NCBI GenBank assembly: GCA_025997595.1
Contig: BNUU01000031.1
Span: forward strand, 1-19,648
Length of the DNA: 19,648 nt
Source of the DNA: Spirochaetia bacterium
Lineage (GTDB): Bacteria; Spirochaetota; Spirochaetia; Treponematales; Breznakiellaceae
Direction of reading: 5' to 3'
The notes under the pieces are model-generated. The model searched no databases and was not told where the DNA came from. It saw only the letters and a list, made by a program, of their open reading frames with translations. The position numbers and the translations under genes are program-made. Positions 1-7,914 of the stretch are shown here, in pieces. Numbering within the stretch: position 1 is the first letter of the stretch; every line of letters begins with the position of its first letter.

Positions 1-657
1 GAACATCAGGGGGTAATCGGCGCCCACTGCCTCCCGCAGGGCCGCCGCCAGGGCCACATTGTCCCGGATTCCCTCCGGGCCGGACCTGGGGCCCCAGGGA
101 AAGAACCATTTCTGGGCGGGGTGGCCCATGTTTTTTACCTTCAAGGCGACTTCCGCAGCCCGTTCGGGGATGGTGGAATTGGCCAGCATGCTGCCGTAGA
201 CGGGAATTTTGTTCCGGTTCCCCCCCAGGAGGCGGAAAACGGGCTTTTGGTAGTACTTCCCCTTTAAATCCCAGAGGGCATTATCCACTGCGGAGATGGC
301 CATCATCATAAAACCGGTGCGGGCATGGCGGTCCGCCTTTATCATCCGGTCCCAGATTATTTCCGTAGCCAGGGGGTCCTGGCCCACTACAAATTCCTTG
401 ATCAGGTCCTGGATGATCAGGAGCTGGGACCGGTATGCCAGGGGGCCGAAGGTTCCGGTGACGCCCTCGTCGGTTTCAACGTCAATAAAGTACAGGCTGG
501 CCTGCCGTTTCTGGCCTATGGTGCTTTTGCTCCGGTCCGGACGGGTGGCGAAATAATCATCGTATATATCCAGGGGCCGGCATACCCTGTCCACATCATC
601 CCATTGTTTTACAAAGGAACCGGCTGCCTGCCAGGCGCTTATATCGGTAATTTTCAA
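1..657 (-). CDS. Enolase-superfamily (mandelate racemase/muconate lactonizing type) sugar-acid dehydratase, C-terminus cut off by window edge
   Basis: Reading the minus strand from a TTG at 657 gives 219 open codons that run off the window edge; family members are about 400 residues, so the C-terminal half is missing. The TTG follows a GGGAGGG Shine-Dalgarno stretch, and no better in-frame start is seen upstream. The N-terminal capping domain includes RQASLYFIDVETDEGVTGTFG. The start of the barrel has AISAVDNALWDLKGK and a lysine in AQKWFFPWGPRSGPEGIR, where the family places its first catalytic lysine. The WGP...G..GIR pattern resembles my recollection of L-rhamnonate dehydratase, but the metal ligands and catalytic His/Asp lie off the window, so the substrate cannot be assigned. 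The family usually dehydrates aldonic acids to 2-keto-3-deoxy acids. It is divergent from the transporter operon, and a lactonase in that operon could supply its substrate. Confidence 0.85.
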   Translation of the reverse strand, partial: MKITDISAWQAAGSFVKQWDDVDRVCRPLDIYDDYFATRPDRSKSTIGQKRQASLYFIDVETDEGVTGTFGPLAYRSQLLIIQDLIKEFVVGQDPLATEIIWDRMIKADRHARTGFMMMAISAVDNALWDLKGKYYQKPVFRLLGGNRNKIPVYGSMLANSTIPERAAEVALKVKNMGHPAQKWFFPWGPRSGPEGIRDNVALAAALREAVGADYPLMF

Positions 658-688
658 AATACCACCCTCCCTTAAAAATCATCGTTCC

Positions 689-717
689 ATCTTACTCCCC
701 TTTGGCCAGGAATGCAA
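689..717 (-). promoter_or_regulatory. Possible promoter of the dehydratase gene
   Basis: On the minus strand TTGCAT (712-717) and TAAGAT (689-694) are separated by 17 bp, about 30 bp upstream of the TTG start. Both boxes are imperfect, 3 and 4 of 6 consensus matches. Confidence 0.4.
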
Positions 718-737
718 GATCGTATTCCATTTGTTAA

Positions 738-763
738 AAAAAGATTTTAAAAAACATCTTTTT
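738..763. promoter_or_regulatory. A/T-rich inverted repeat between divergent promoters, possible operator
   Basis: AAAAAGAT (738-745) and ATCTTTTT (756-763) are perfect 8-bp inverted arms around a 10-bp spacer. The site ends four bases before the -35 box of the operon promoter and sits between the two divergent start sites. That placement suits a regulator binding site; the A/T-rich composition makes chance occurrence a real alternative. Confidence 0.4.
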
Positions 764-766
764 CTG

Positions 767-796
767 TTGACAATTTGTCGGGCCCACCCTTAAAAT
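767..796 (+). promoter_or_regulatory. Sigma-70 promoter of the sugar-uptake operon
   Basis: A perfect TTGACA (767-772) is followed after 18 bp by TAAAAT (791-796). Transcription would start about 20 bp before the ATG at 823, leaving a very short leader that carries AGGAGG at 813-818. Confidence 0.65.
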
Positions 797-822
797 AAAG
801 TTATCTAATTTTAGGAGGATCT

Positions 823-2136
823 ATGAAACGAGGTGTGTTTTTACTGGTACCGATACTGGTGATGGTTTTGTCCGTATTTTCTGCGTGTAATGGCAAAGAT
901 GGTTCCAAGGCTGTCGCGGGCTCCGATGCCAAGGCTGCTGCGGCGTCGGCTGAGAAAAAGGTGCTTATCTGGTGCTGGGACAACAGCGACCGCCGCAAGG
1001 ACATGCATGCGGAATTCACCAAGAGAACCGGTATTGATGTGGAGCTCTTTGCCGTATTGGCAAAGGACATGGCACAAAAGCTTCAGACTACCCTGGCGTC
1101 CAACGGGGATATGCCCGATATCGCCTGGTGCGAAGCTACGTACCGGGGCAAACTGCTCTCCCTCGACATTTGGGAGGACACCACCAAGGCCCCCTATAAT
1201 TTTGACAAAAGCAACGTAGTGGACTACCTCATTCCCCTGGAAACCAGTGAAGACGGCCGCTGGGTAGGGCCGGAATGTCCCTCCGTGGGCGGCATGGCCT
1301 ACAAACGTGATCTGGCGAAACAGTATTTCGGCACCGATGATCCGGAGGAACTGGAAAAACTCTTCCCCACCTGGGACGCCTTTAAGAAAGCCGGTCTGGA
1401 AGTTCAGGCAAAATCCGGGGGCAAGGTCTTTATGATGACCAGCCTCGGCCTCGCCCTTCAGTTTATGAAAGGCCAGTCCAACACCCCCTTTATCCAGAAC
1501 AGCAAGCTGAACCTGGAAAACTCCATGCAGCCCATCCTTCAGCAGCTTATCGAATTCAAGCAGTCCAAGGTTACCGATGTGCTGGATATCGACAGCCCCG
1601 AAGAGGGGGCTTCCTATGCCACCAACGAACACATCTTCTATCCCTGCGCCAACTGGTCCCTGGTTTATACCATCCGGGCCAACGACCGCAATGGTCAGGG
1701 CCGCTGGGGCTTTATGCTTCCCCCCGGCGGAGCCTTCCCCTGGGGCGGCACCGTCATGGGTGTTCCCAAGAAGGGCCAGCGTAAGGAAAACGGCGTAGCC
1801 TATATCAAGTTCTTCTTCGGTTCCGAAGAGGGCGCCATACTTCAGCGGGATAGGATGGGTAATTTCTCTCCCTACAAACCCCTCTACCAGAACCCTAATT
1901 TCTACACCGCCCAGGATGAATACTTCCGGGGTCAGGATGTGCAGAAGGCGGTTGCCCAGCGGGTACTCCCTGCCATCAAGAGCCCCCGTGTTCCCAGTCC
2001 CTATGACCAGGATATTAACGATGTCTTCAATTTGGCTATCAAGAAGATAAATACCGGCGCCGCTGTGACCGCCGCTTCTCTTGTTGCCGAAAGCGCGACC
2101 GAACTGGTTAACAAGAATCCTGCTATTAAACGGTAA
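823..2136 (+). CDS. ABC sugar transporter, extracellular solute-binding lipoprotein
   Basis: A 437-residue family 1 solute-binding protein that would capture a sugar outside the cytoplasmic membrane and deliver it to the two permeases encoded next. The N-terminus is a lipoprotein signal peptide: MKR, a hydrophobic stretch, then VFSAC with the lipidated cysteine at about residue 22; the box is relaxed, as in spirochetes. A low-complexity Ala/Lys/Ser linker follows, then the VLIWCWDNSD strand that opens many sugar-binding proteins. ATG 823 is preceded by AGGAGG at 813-818 with five bases between, so the start is firm. It is the first gene of the operon, downstream of a good sigma-70 promoter. 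A hairpin after its stop may raise its dosage relative to the permeases. The ligand cannot be read from sequence; the GH2 glycosidase downstream suggests a short oligosaccharide or glycoside. Confidence 0.93.
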   Translation: MKRGVFLLVPILVMVLSVFSACNGKDGSKAVAGSDAKAAAASAEKKVLIWCWDNSDRRKDMHAEFTKRTGIDVELFAVLAKDMAQKLQTTLASNGDMPDIAWCEATYRGKLLSLDIWEDTTKAPYNFDKSNVVDYLIPLETSEDGRWVGPECPSVGGMAYKRDLAKQYFGTDDPEELEKLFPTWDAFKKAGLEVQAKSGGKVFMMTSLGLALQFMKGQSNTPFIQNSKLNLENSMQPILQQLIEFKQSKVTDVLDIDSPEEGASYATNEHIFYPCANWSLVYTIRANDRNGQGRWGFMLPPGGAFPWGGTVMGVPKKGQRKENGVAYIKFFFGSEEGAILQRDRMGNFSPYKPLYQNPNFYTAQDEYFRGQDVQKAVAQRVLPAIKSPRVPSPYDQDINDVFNLAIKKINTGAAVTAASLVAESATELVNKNPAIKR

Positions 2137-2147
2137 AACGATACTGC

Positions 2148-2178
2148 AGGGCTCCGGAAGCTATGTTTCCGGGGCCTT
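2148..2178 (+). terminator. Hairpin between binding protein and permease genes, probable partial terminator or mRNA stabiliser
   Basis: GGCTCCGGAA (2150-2159) pairs with TTCCGGGGCC (2167-2176) across a 7-base loop with one G-U pair; A2148 and G2149 can extend the stem. It is followed by a broken T-run (TTTCTGTTTG). It lies 12 bases after the binding-protein stop and about 60 bases before the permease start, the usual place for a structure that keeps binding-protein mRNA in excess. Confidence 0.6.
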
Positions 2179-2235
2179 TCTGTTTGTCCGCACTATAAAC
2201 AAAGAAACAGGACAGAAATTGGACGGGGGAGGCCG

Positions 2236-3120
2236 ATGAAAAGAAAATTTGTTCCCTATGTTATGCTGGCGCCTTATTTTTTTGTATATCTGGCGTTTAG
2301 TCTTTTCCCTATTATTTTTTCCCTGATAATCAGTTTTATGCGCTGGGACGGTTTCAGCTCCGCATCCTTTATCGGCCTAACCAATTATATACGGGTATTT
2401 ACCCAGGACAAGTTTTTTTACCAGTCCCTGAAAAACACCGTTATTCTTTTGGCTTTTACCACCCCTTCGGTCATTGTGCTGGGGCTTTTGACGGCGTCCA
2501 TTATCAAGGACTTTTTAACAAAGTCCCGCAGCCCGGTTCAGCTGATGAACTTTCTTCCCTATATTACCACCCCGGTGGCAATCGGCATTATTTTCAGGAT
2601 GATGTTTGACTGGAAGAGCGGCGTCGTCAATCAGCTTTTGGCCTTGATGGGACTTCCCACGGTTTATTGGCTGGGCATGCCCGCCGCCTCCCGGGCGGTG
2701 GTTATCTTTATGGATATTTGGCAGGGTTACGGATACATGATGGTTATTTTCCTCTCCGGGCTCTCCACCATTCCCGATGAACTTTACGAGGCCGCCAAGA
2801 TAGAGGGGGCCAAATGGTACCATTCTTTTTTCAGAATTACGGTGCCCCTCCTGCGGCCCATATTCGCCTTTGTCATTACCACCAGCGTCATTAACGGGTT
2901 CCGGCTCTTCGACCAGCCCCAGCTCCTTTTTGAAGGTTCGGCGCAGCCCCTGGGCGGCCCCGACCGGGCGGTCCTTACGGTGGTGATGCGTTTCTACGAA
3001 GCGTCCTTTATGAGTTTTGAGTTCGGCTACGGCTCCGCCCTGGCCTATGTCCTCTTTATCATAATCGTTATCGTGTCCTATATCCTGGTCCGTATCCTGA
3101 ACCGGGACAACCAGAGTTAA
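2236..3120 (+). CDS. ABC sugar transporter permease, MalF/UgpA type
   Basis: A 294-residue integral membrane protein of the CUT1 binding-protein-dependent permease family; with the next gene it would form the transmembrane channel. Hydrophobic segments recur through the sequence (for example YVMLAPYFFVYLAFSLFPII near the N-terminus), consistent with six helices. The cytoplasmic ATPase-docking EAA loop is well kept: E185-A-A-K-I-E-G191 within DELYEAAKIEGAKWYHSFF, followed by RITVPLLRPI. ATG 2236 follows a GGGGGAGG ribosome site at 2224-2231. The stop is 11 bases before the next permease start, so the two are translationally close. No ATPase gene accompanies them; CUT1 systems often share a general MsmK/MalK-type ATPase encoded elsewhere. 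Confidence 0.93.
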   Translation: MKRKFVPYVMLAPYFFVYLAFSLFPIIFSLIISFMRWDGFSSASFIGLTNYIRVFTQDKFFYQSLKNTVILLAFTTPSVIVLGLLTASIIKDFLTKSRSPVQLMNFLPYITTPVAIGIIFRMMFDWKSGVVNQLLALMGLPTVYWLGMPAASRAVVIFMDIWQGYGYMMVIFLSGLSTIPDELYEAAKIEGAKWYHSFFRITVPLLRPIFAFVITTSVINGFRLFDQPQLLFEGSAQPLGGPDRAVLTVVMRFYEASFMSFEFGYGSALAYVLFIIIVIVSYILVRILNRDNQS

Positions 3121-3131
3121 GGGGGTTGAAA

Positions 3132-3956
3132 ATGAAGTTTAAATACCTGGCGCCCCGTATACCGGTTTATGTGTTTGTGGCAATCCTTTCGGTAATAGCG
3201 CTGCTGCCCTTTTATATGATGATCATCATGGGTACCCATTACAGCGAAGACCTGTATACGGGAATAAAACTCTGGCCCGGAAAATACCTTGCGGAAAACC
3301 TGAACACCGTGCTGCGGCAGGATTATTTCCGCTACTACCGGAACAGTATCGTTGTGTCCGTTACCCATACCGCAGGGGCGGTGCTGATATGCTCCCTGGC
3401 GGGTTATGCCTTTGCCAAATACCGGTTCAAGGGCCGTTCCGCCCTCCTTGCCTTTGTGGTGGCCACCATTGCGGTGCCCCAGCAGGTCGGTATGATAGGT
3501 TTTGTGGTGGAGATGCGGATCATCGGCTGGATCAATACCCTTTTGCCCCTTATCGTTTCCGGTATGGCCAGCGCCTTTGGGGTGTTCTGGCTGACCCAGT
3601 ACATAACCGCTTCGGTTCCTCTGGAAATTATCGAGAGCGGGCGTATAGACGGCTGCAATGAATTCGGCATATTTTTCCGTCTGGTGATGCCCATCATCAG
3701 GCCGGCGCTGATTACCATATCCCTGCTGCTTTTTCTGTGGAACTGGAACAGTTATATGACGCCCCTGGTCACCATAAGCAACCAGAAGTTCTTTACCATT
3801 CCCCTTTCAATCGCCCTGGTAAACAGCGAGTACCGTACCGATTATGCGGCGCGGGTTCTTGCCCTTGCCATGGGCACGGTTCCCATTGTGGTGATCTTTG
3901 CCTTTGGCTCCAAGCACCTTATCCGGGGGCTGGTGGCCGGCAGCGTAAAGGGCTGA
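3132..3956 (+). CDS. ABC sugar transporter permease, MalG/UgpE type
   Basis: The second CUT1 permease, 274 residues from ATG 3132. I prefer this ATG to the in-frame TTG at 3126 (two residues longer), because the GGGGG run at 3121-3125 is correctly spaced for 3132 and too close to 3126. Hydrophobic helices start at VYVFVAILSVIALLPFYMMI. The docking loop is E165-I-I-E-S-G-R-I-D-G174 followed by RLVMPIIRPA: the final glycine and leading Glu are kept, but the usual EAA reads ESG. That is a mild departure and still compatible with function. It should pair with the preceding permease and an ATPase from elsewhere. The glycosidase gene starts 37 bases downstream. Confidence 0.92.
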   Translation: MKFKYLAPRIPVYVFVAILSVIALLPFYMMIIMGTHYSEDLYTGIKLWPGKYLAENLNTVLRQDYFRYYRNSIVVSVTHTAGAVLICSLAGYAFAKYRFKGRSALLAFVVATIAVPQQVGMIGFVVEMRIIGWINTLLPLIVSGMASAFGVFWLTQYITASVPLEIIESGRIDGCNEFGIFFRLVMPIIRPALITISLLLFLWNWNSYMTPLVTISNQKFFTIPLSIALVNSEYRTDYAARVLALAMGTVPIVVIFAFGSKHLIRGLVAGSVKG

Positions 3957-3993
3957 TAGATAGAGGGAAAAATATCTCAAGGGAGTAAGGCAG

Positions 3994-6510
3994 ATGAAAG
4001 AATCGGTGGTATTGAATTCGGGATGGGCAATCAAACAGATAGATCCGGCAAAACGGATAGAGCCTTCCGCAGTAGGCAATGAGGGCTGGCTGGAGGCGGC
4101 GCAGTTTCCCGCCCAGATCCACGATATTCTGCTGACCCACGGGTTGGTGCCCGAGGAATATCTGGTGGGCTTTTGCGAAGGGGCGATCTGGACCGATAAT
4201 TTTGACTGGCTGTACCGCGTCAATTTTTCGGCAAAAACCGGGATCCCTGCCCGGCTGATCTTCCGGGGGCTGGACACGGTGGCGGAAATTTACCTTAACG
4301 GTGAGCAGATCGGCGCCCACCGTGATTTTTATCTCAGCGAAATTATTGATGTCACCGGCCGCCTGAAGGCGGAAAATACCCTTCTCATCCACTTCCACAA
4401 TGTAAAGGACATTCTGGCCGCCCAGGAGCTTGATCCGGCATGGCAGGGGCAGATGCTGAAGTGTAAACTTATCCGCAAGCCGGTCCACGATTTTCCCCCC
4501 GATGAAATACACGGCGCCGAGTATCAGGGGGCTACCCCCTGGATTTCGCTCCTGGGGGTGTACCGGGATGTATTTCTGGAATATCCCGATGAGGCGGAAA
4601 TAACCCTTTCGGATCTGCGGGCCAATTTGGCGGACTACAAAAAAGGAACCGTTTCTCTGGAAGCCGAAGGTTCGGGCAGCGCCGCCGGTTTGGAACTGCG
4701 GCTGAAAGTCCGGGATGAAAACGGGAAGGAATACGCCGCCGCCGCTCCCTGCGCTGCCGCAGGGAGCGGCTTTAAGGTTTCCCTCTCCATTCCCGTGGAT
4801 AATCCCCTGCTCTGGTGGCCCCGGACCATGGGGCCCCAATCCCTCTACGATGTTGAAGCCGGTCTTTACCGGAACGGGAAGCAGTGCGACGGCTTTAAGA
4901 AACGGGTCGGCTTCCGCAAGGTGGAGAATCCCTCATCCATGGAATTCCTTATCAACGGCAAGCGGGTCAGGCTTTGGGGGGGTAGCATGGACCCCCTCCA
5001 GGGCTATACCCACTGCTGGCAGCCCGACCGGGCCCGCAGGATGTTTACCATGGTCGAAAATGCCAACATGAATATCCTCCGTATCTGGGCGGAGGGTCAC
5101 CCCCTGCCGGATAGTTTTTATGAAGAGGCGGACGTCCGGGGCCTCCTGGTATGGCAGGAATTTTTTATGGGCCACGGCTCCTTTCCCGCCACCGAGGAAT
5201 ACGGCGCCCTCTGCGTTGCCGAAGCCAGGGAACTGGTGCTGAGGCTGCGGCACCACGCGGGGCTTCTGATGTGGTGCGGCGGCAACGAATCCATCATGGG
5301 TGCGGAACACGACGGTAAACTTATTGCCGGTGACCGGATACTGCTGGAACTCTTCCCCAAACTGCTGAAAGAGCTGGACCCCGGCAGATATTACCATCCC
5401 AGTTCCCCCTCCGGCGGGGCCTGGGCCAATGATCCCCGGGAAGGGGATTATCATACCTATAATTGCGTTATCGAATACCCCTACGGGGATTATCCCAATT
5501 TCTTGAGCGAATGTATCCGCACGGCGCCGCCGGTGCTGCATAGCCTGCGCAGGTTTGTTAAGGGGGATCTCTGGCCCGCCGGGTATGACGGGAAATTCCG
5601 TTACCAGGATACTTTTCCCTTTCCCCAAAACTGGGCGGATCGGACCCACCATGAGGCGCAGGGTCACATCAAGACCGGCCCCTATTGGGAATTCTACGAT
5701 GCCGATACTCCGGAGCAGCTTATCTACCGTTTTGCCGCCGGCTACGGCAAGGACCTCCGGCGGGAACTGGAACATGTCCGCATGGGAAGCCCCAACGGGG
5801 ATGTTCCCCAGTCCAAACGATCCAAGGGTTACTGTTCCTGCAAACTGCTGGATACCTGGCCCAAGATATACTGCGCCGTTATTGACTTTTTTCAGGAAGG
5901 ATTTATTCCCTATTACACTACCCAGCGGGGCTTGCAGCCCCTGCTGCTCTGCTTCGATAAAAAGGACAGCATCCGGCTTTGGCTCTGTAATGATTCGAAG
6001 GACAGTTTTAAGGGCGCCGTGGAACTCGGCCTCTACCACCTGGGGACTGAGAAATTTGTTGCCCAGGAAAGTTTCCCTGTTTCCATGGGCCAGGGCGAAT
6101 CGGGCATAATCCGCGATCTGGCCCAGCTGCGTTTCTTCTTCCCCAAGGATACGGCCCTGACGGCCCATCTAAAGGATGAGAAAGGTAACATCATCAATAC
6201 TACGATTGATTATGTTACCGAGGAGCGGCGCCTTAAATTCCCCGATGCGGTGTTGTCCGCAGAGTATAAGGACGGGGCGCTCCACATTACCAGCGACCGT
6301 TTTGCCCGCTGTGTGGAGATACTGGGCGAAAAGGACGGCAACCCCTTCGGCTGGCTTTTCAGCGATAACTATTTTGATCTCCTTCCGGGGGTTCCGAAAA
6401 AGGTCGCCGTGGTAGACGGCCCTGACCGGGGCAGTATAACTCTGAAACCCCATTATTCCGAGCGGGCAGTGGAAGTGGCTTATAAAAAAGGAGTATGTGT
6501 TACGTTGTAA
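3994..6510 (+). CDS. Glycoside hydrolase family 2, beta-mannosidase-like
   Basis: An 838-residue cytoplasmic exo-glycosidase (no signal peptide) that would hydrolyse the imported sugar; length matches bacterial GH2 beta-mannosidases. The N-terminal jelly-roll sugar-binding domain (about 1-185) includes FDWLYRVNFSA and FRGLDTVAEIYLNGEQIG. An immunoglobulin-like domain follows (about 190-300), then the TIM barrel from about 300, with GKRVRLWGGSMDPLQGYTH. The acid/base glutamate is E432 in W-C-G-G-N-E; beta-mannosidases usually have CGNNE, so one Asn is Gly here. The likely nucleophile is E506 in NFLSEC, equivalent to the family's SE(F/Y)G. All expected catalytic residues are thus present. The start follows GGGAG about ten bases before ATG 3994. 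The linkage is uncertain: GH2 also includes glucosaminidases and glucuronidases. A strong coding-strand hairpin lies inside the gene. Confidence 0.88.
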   Translation: MKESVVLNSGWAIKQIDPAKRIEPSAVGNEGWLEAAQFPAQIHDILLTHGLVPEEYLVGFCEGAIWTDNFDWLYRVNFSAKTGIPARLIFRGLDTVAEIYLNGEQIGAHRDFYLSEIIDVTGRLKAENTLLIHFHNVKDILAAQELDPAWQGQMLKCKLIRKPVHDFPPDEIHGAEYQGATPWISLLGVYRDVFLEYPDEAEITLSDLRANLADYKKGTVSLEAEGSGSAAGLELRLKVRDENGKEYAAAAPCAAAGSGFKVSLSIPVDNPLLWWPRTMGPQSLYDVEAGLYRNGKQCDGFKKRVGFRKVENPSSMEFLINGKRVRLWGGSMDPLQGYTHCWQPDRARRMFTMVENANMNILRIWAEGHPLPDSFYEEADVRGLLVWQEFFMGHGSFPATEEYGALCVAEARELVLRLRHHAGLLMWCGGNESIMGAEHDGKLIAGDRILLELFPKLLKELDPGRYYHPSSPSGGAWANDPREGDYHTYNCVIEYPYGDYPNFLSECIRTAPPVLHSLRRFVKGDLWPAGYDGKFRYQDTFPFPQNWADRTHHEAQGHIKTGPYWEFYDADTPEQLIYRFAAGYGKDLRRELEHVRMGSPNGDVPQSKRSKGYCSCKLLDTWPKIYCAVIDFFQEGFIPYYTTQRGLQPLLLCFDKKDSIRLWLCNDSKDSFKGAVELGLYHLGTEKFVAQESFPVSMGQGESGIIRDLAQLRFFFPKDTALTAHLKDEKGNIINTTIDYVTEERRLKFPDAVLSAEYKDGALHITSDRFARCVEILGEKDGNPFGWLFSDNYFDLLPGVPKKVAVVDGPDRGSITLKPHYSERAVEVAYKKGVCVTL
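4741..4770 (+). other. Perfect 13-bp intragenic hairpin inside the GH2 gene
   Basis: GCCGCTCCCTGCG (4741-4753) and CGCAGGGAGCGGC (4758-4770) are perfectly complementary around the loop CTGC, followed by TTT. It encodes an Ala-rich linker in the second domain. Nothing else marks it as a regulatory element. Confidence 0.8.
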
Positions 6511-6526
6511 CACTTCTGATTAACGT

Positions 6527-6540
6527 GTCCGCAGGCGGAC
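6527..6540. repeat. Small perfect inverted repeat upstream of the FAD oxidoreductase gene
   Basis: GTCCGC (6527-6532) and GCGGAC (6535-6540) flank AG. It is followed at 6542-6547 by TATAAT and at 6548-6552 by AGGAG. A -35 box at the right distance is poor, so an internal promoter with an operator is possible but weakly supported. Confidence 0.4.
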
Positions 6541-6559
6541 TTATAATAGGAGTATTACT

Positions 6560-7906
6560 ATGACTATCAACCTACCTCAGCGGACGGCGGCGGTGTATAA
6601 AGAAGCGGATGTGCTTGTGGTCGGCGGCGGGCCCGCCGGTATCGGCGCGGCGGTGGCTGCTGCCCGGAGCGGCAGCAGGGTGATGCTGCTGGAAAAGCGG
6701 GGCTTCCTGGGCGGTAACATTACTGCGAGCTATGTGGAAACCTGCAATCACTTTTTCCATAACCTTACGTTTAAGGCCAGCGGCATTTACGGCGAACTGG
6801 AACAGAGCTACCGCGCAAAATTCGGCAGCAGCGGCGACCTGCGGCCCAATGCGCAGCATCGCTTTTCCAGCGAATACCTCAAAATATTTCTCGATACCTT
6901 TGTGGCGGACGCGGGGGTGGAAATTTTCCTCCACAGTTTTGTGAACGAGGTGGTGCGGGAGGGCAATAAAATCACCCATGTGGTCATCCAAAGCAAGCAG
7001 GGGCCGGCGGCCATCAAGGCGGCGCAGGTTATCGACTGTACCGGCGACGGGGATGTGGCCTTTGCTGCGGGGGTTCCCTTTGATCAGGGCCGCGACAAGG
7101 ACCACCGTTGCCAGCCGGGAACGGTCAACTTCCGGATCACCGGGGTGGATGCGGAGTTCATGCTGAAAGGCGGGGAGGACCACCTCAAGGTGATTGGCAA
7201 GCGTTTCCGGGAGGATTACCGGGCGGGCAAAACCGGGCTTTCCTGCAAGCGGCAGGATATCCCCATGGGCCGGATGACCCAGGCGGGGCAGATCAGTTAT
7301 ATCAACTACCCCTGCGCCTACGGCATCGATCCCACCAGCTTTGCCGATCTTACCCGGGGCGAAATGGAATGCCGCCGGTACATTCTGGAAATGTGCGAAT
7401 ATATAAAGAAAAACTTTGAAGGCTTTGATAAAACCGAACTTGCGTCCATCGCGCCGGAAATCGGGTTTCGGGACAGCCGCCGTATCCATGGCGACTACCG
7501 GCTGACCATCGACGACGTGTTGTCGGGCCGCCATTTTGAGGACGAAATCGCCCTGTTCCCCCAGTTTTACGACATGCTGTCCCCGGATGCCAACATGAAC
7601 GAGGGCAGCCCCCAGGACGCGGGGTATAACGGCTACATCTGCTCCTATCCCAGGGACGGCCTTAACTTTGAAATTCCCTACCGTACCCTGCTGCCCCAGG
7701 GGCTGGACAACCTCCTCGTGGCCGGCCGCTGTATTTCCGCAGACCATGTGGCCGAAAGCGGGGTCCGGGCTATTACCGCCTGCATGTACACCGGCCAGGC
7801 CGCCGGAACCGCTGCGGGCATCGCCCACAAGAAGAGCCTGACCCCCCGGACCATCAGCGTAAAGGAACTGCAGGATGCTCTCCGGTCGCAGAATTTGAAA
7901 CTCTAG
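6560..7906 (+). CDS. FAD-dependent oxidoreductase (FAD_oxidored family)
   Basis: A 448-residue flavoprotein of a family common beside glycosidase genes but mostly of unknown substrate. The Rossmann dinucleotide-binding motif is at residues 18-31: VLVVGGGPAGIGAA, followed by the acidic strand end VMLLEKRGFLGGN. A second FAD-contacting region near 380-425 contains LLVAGRCISADHVAESGVRA and YTGQAAGTAAG. CTGDGDVAFAAG in the middle is typical of this family. No signal peptide or Tat motif is visible, so it is probably cytoplasmic. ATG 6560 follows AGGAG at 6548-6552. It ends eight bases before the aldo/keto reductase, indicating co-expression. In this context it could oxidise or reduce a released sugar or sugar acid; the reaction is inference. 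Confidence 0.88.
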   Translation: MTINLPQRTAAVYKEADVLVVGGGPAGIGAAVAAARSGSRVMLLEKRGFLGGNITASYVETCNHFFHNLTFKASGIYGELEQSYRAKFGSSGDLRPNAQHRFSSEYLKIFLDTFVADAGVEIFLHSFVNEVVREGNKITHVVIQSKQGPAAIKAAQVIDCTGDGDVAFAAGVPFDQGRDKDHRCQPGTVNFRITGVDAEFMLKGGEDHLKVIGKRFREDYRAGKTGLSCKRQDIPMGRMTQAGQISYINYPCAYGIDPTSFADLTRGEMECRRYILEMCEYIKKNFEGFDKTELASIAPEIGFRDSRRIHGDYRLTIDDVLSGRHFEDEIALFPQFYDMLSPDANMNEGSPQDAGYNGYICSYPRDGLNFEIPYRTLLPQGLDNLLVAGRCISADHVAESGVRAITACMYTGQAAGTAAGIAHKKSLTPRTISVKELQDALRSQNLKL

Positions 7907-7914
7907 GAGACAGT

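Noticed and set aside
296..675. Short plus-strand frames over the dehydratase
   Set aside because: Shadows of the minus-strand enolase-superfamily gene, which is open across the whole region.
841..1632. Long minus-strand open frame opposite the binding-protein gene
   Set aside because: It is the antisense shadow of a clear lipoprotein gene; no ribosome site or recognisable domain.
4933..6168. 411-codon minus-strand frame opposite the GH2 gene
   Set aside because: Open only because of high GC; low-complexity Gly/Pro/His-rich product without a family signature, while the plus strand carries the GH2 catalytic motifs.
6572..7828. 418-codon minus-strand frame opposite the FAD oxidoreductase
   Set aside because: Antisense shadow; the plus strand has the Rossmann motif and a proper start.
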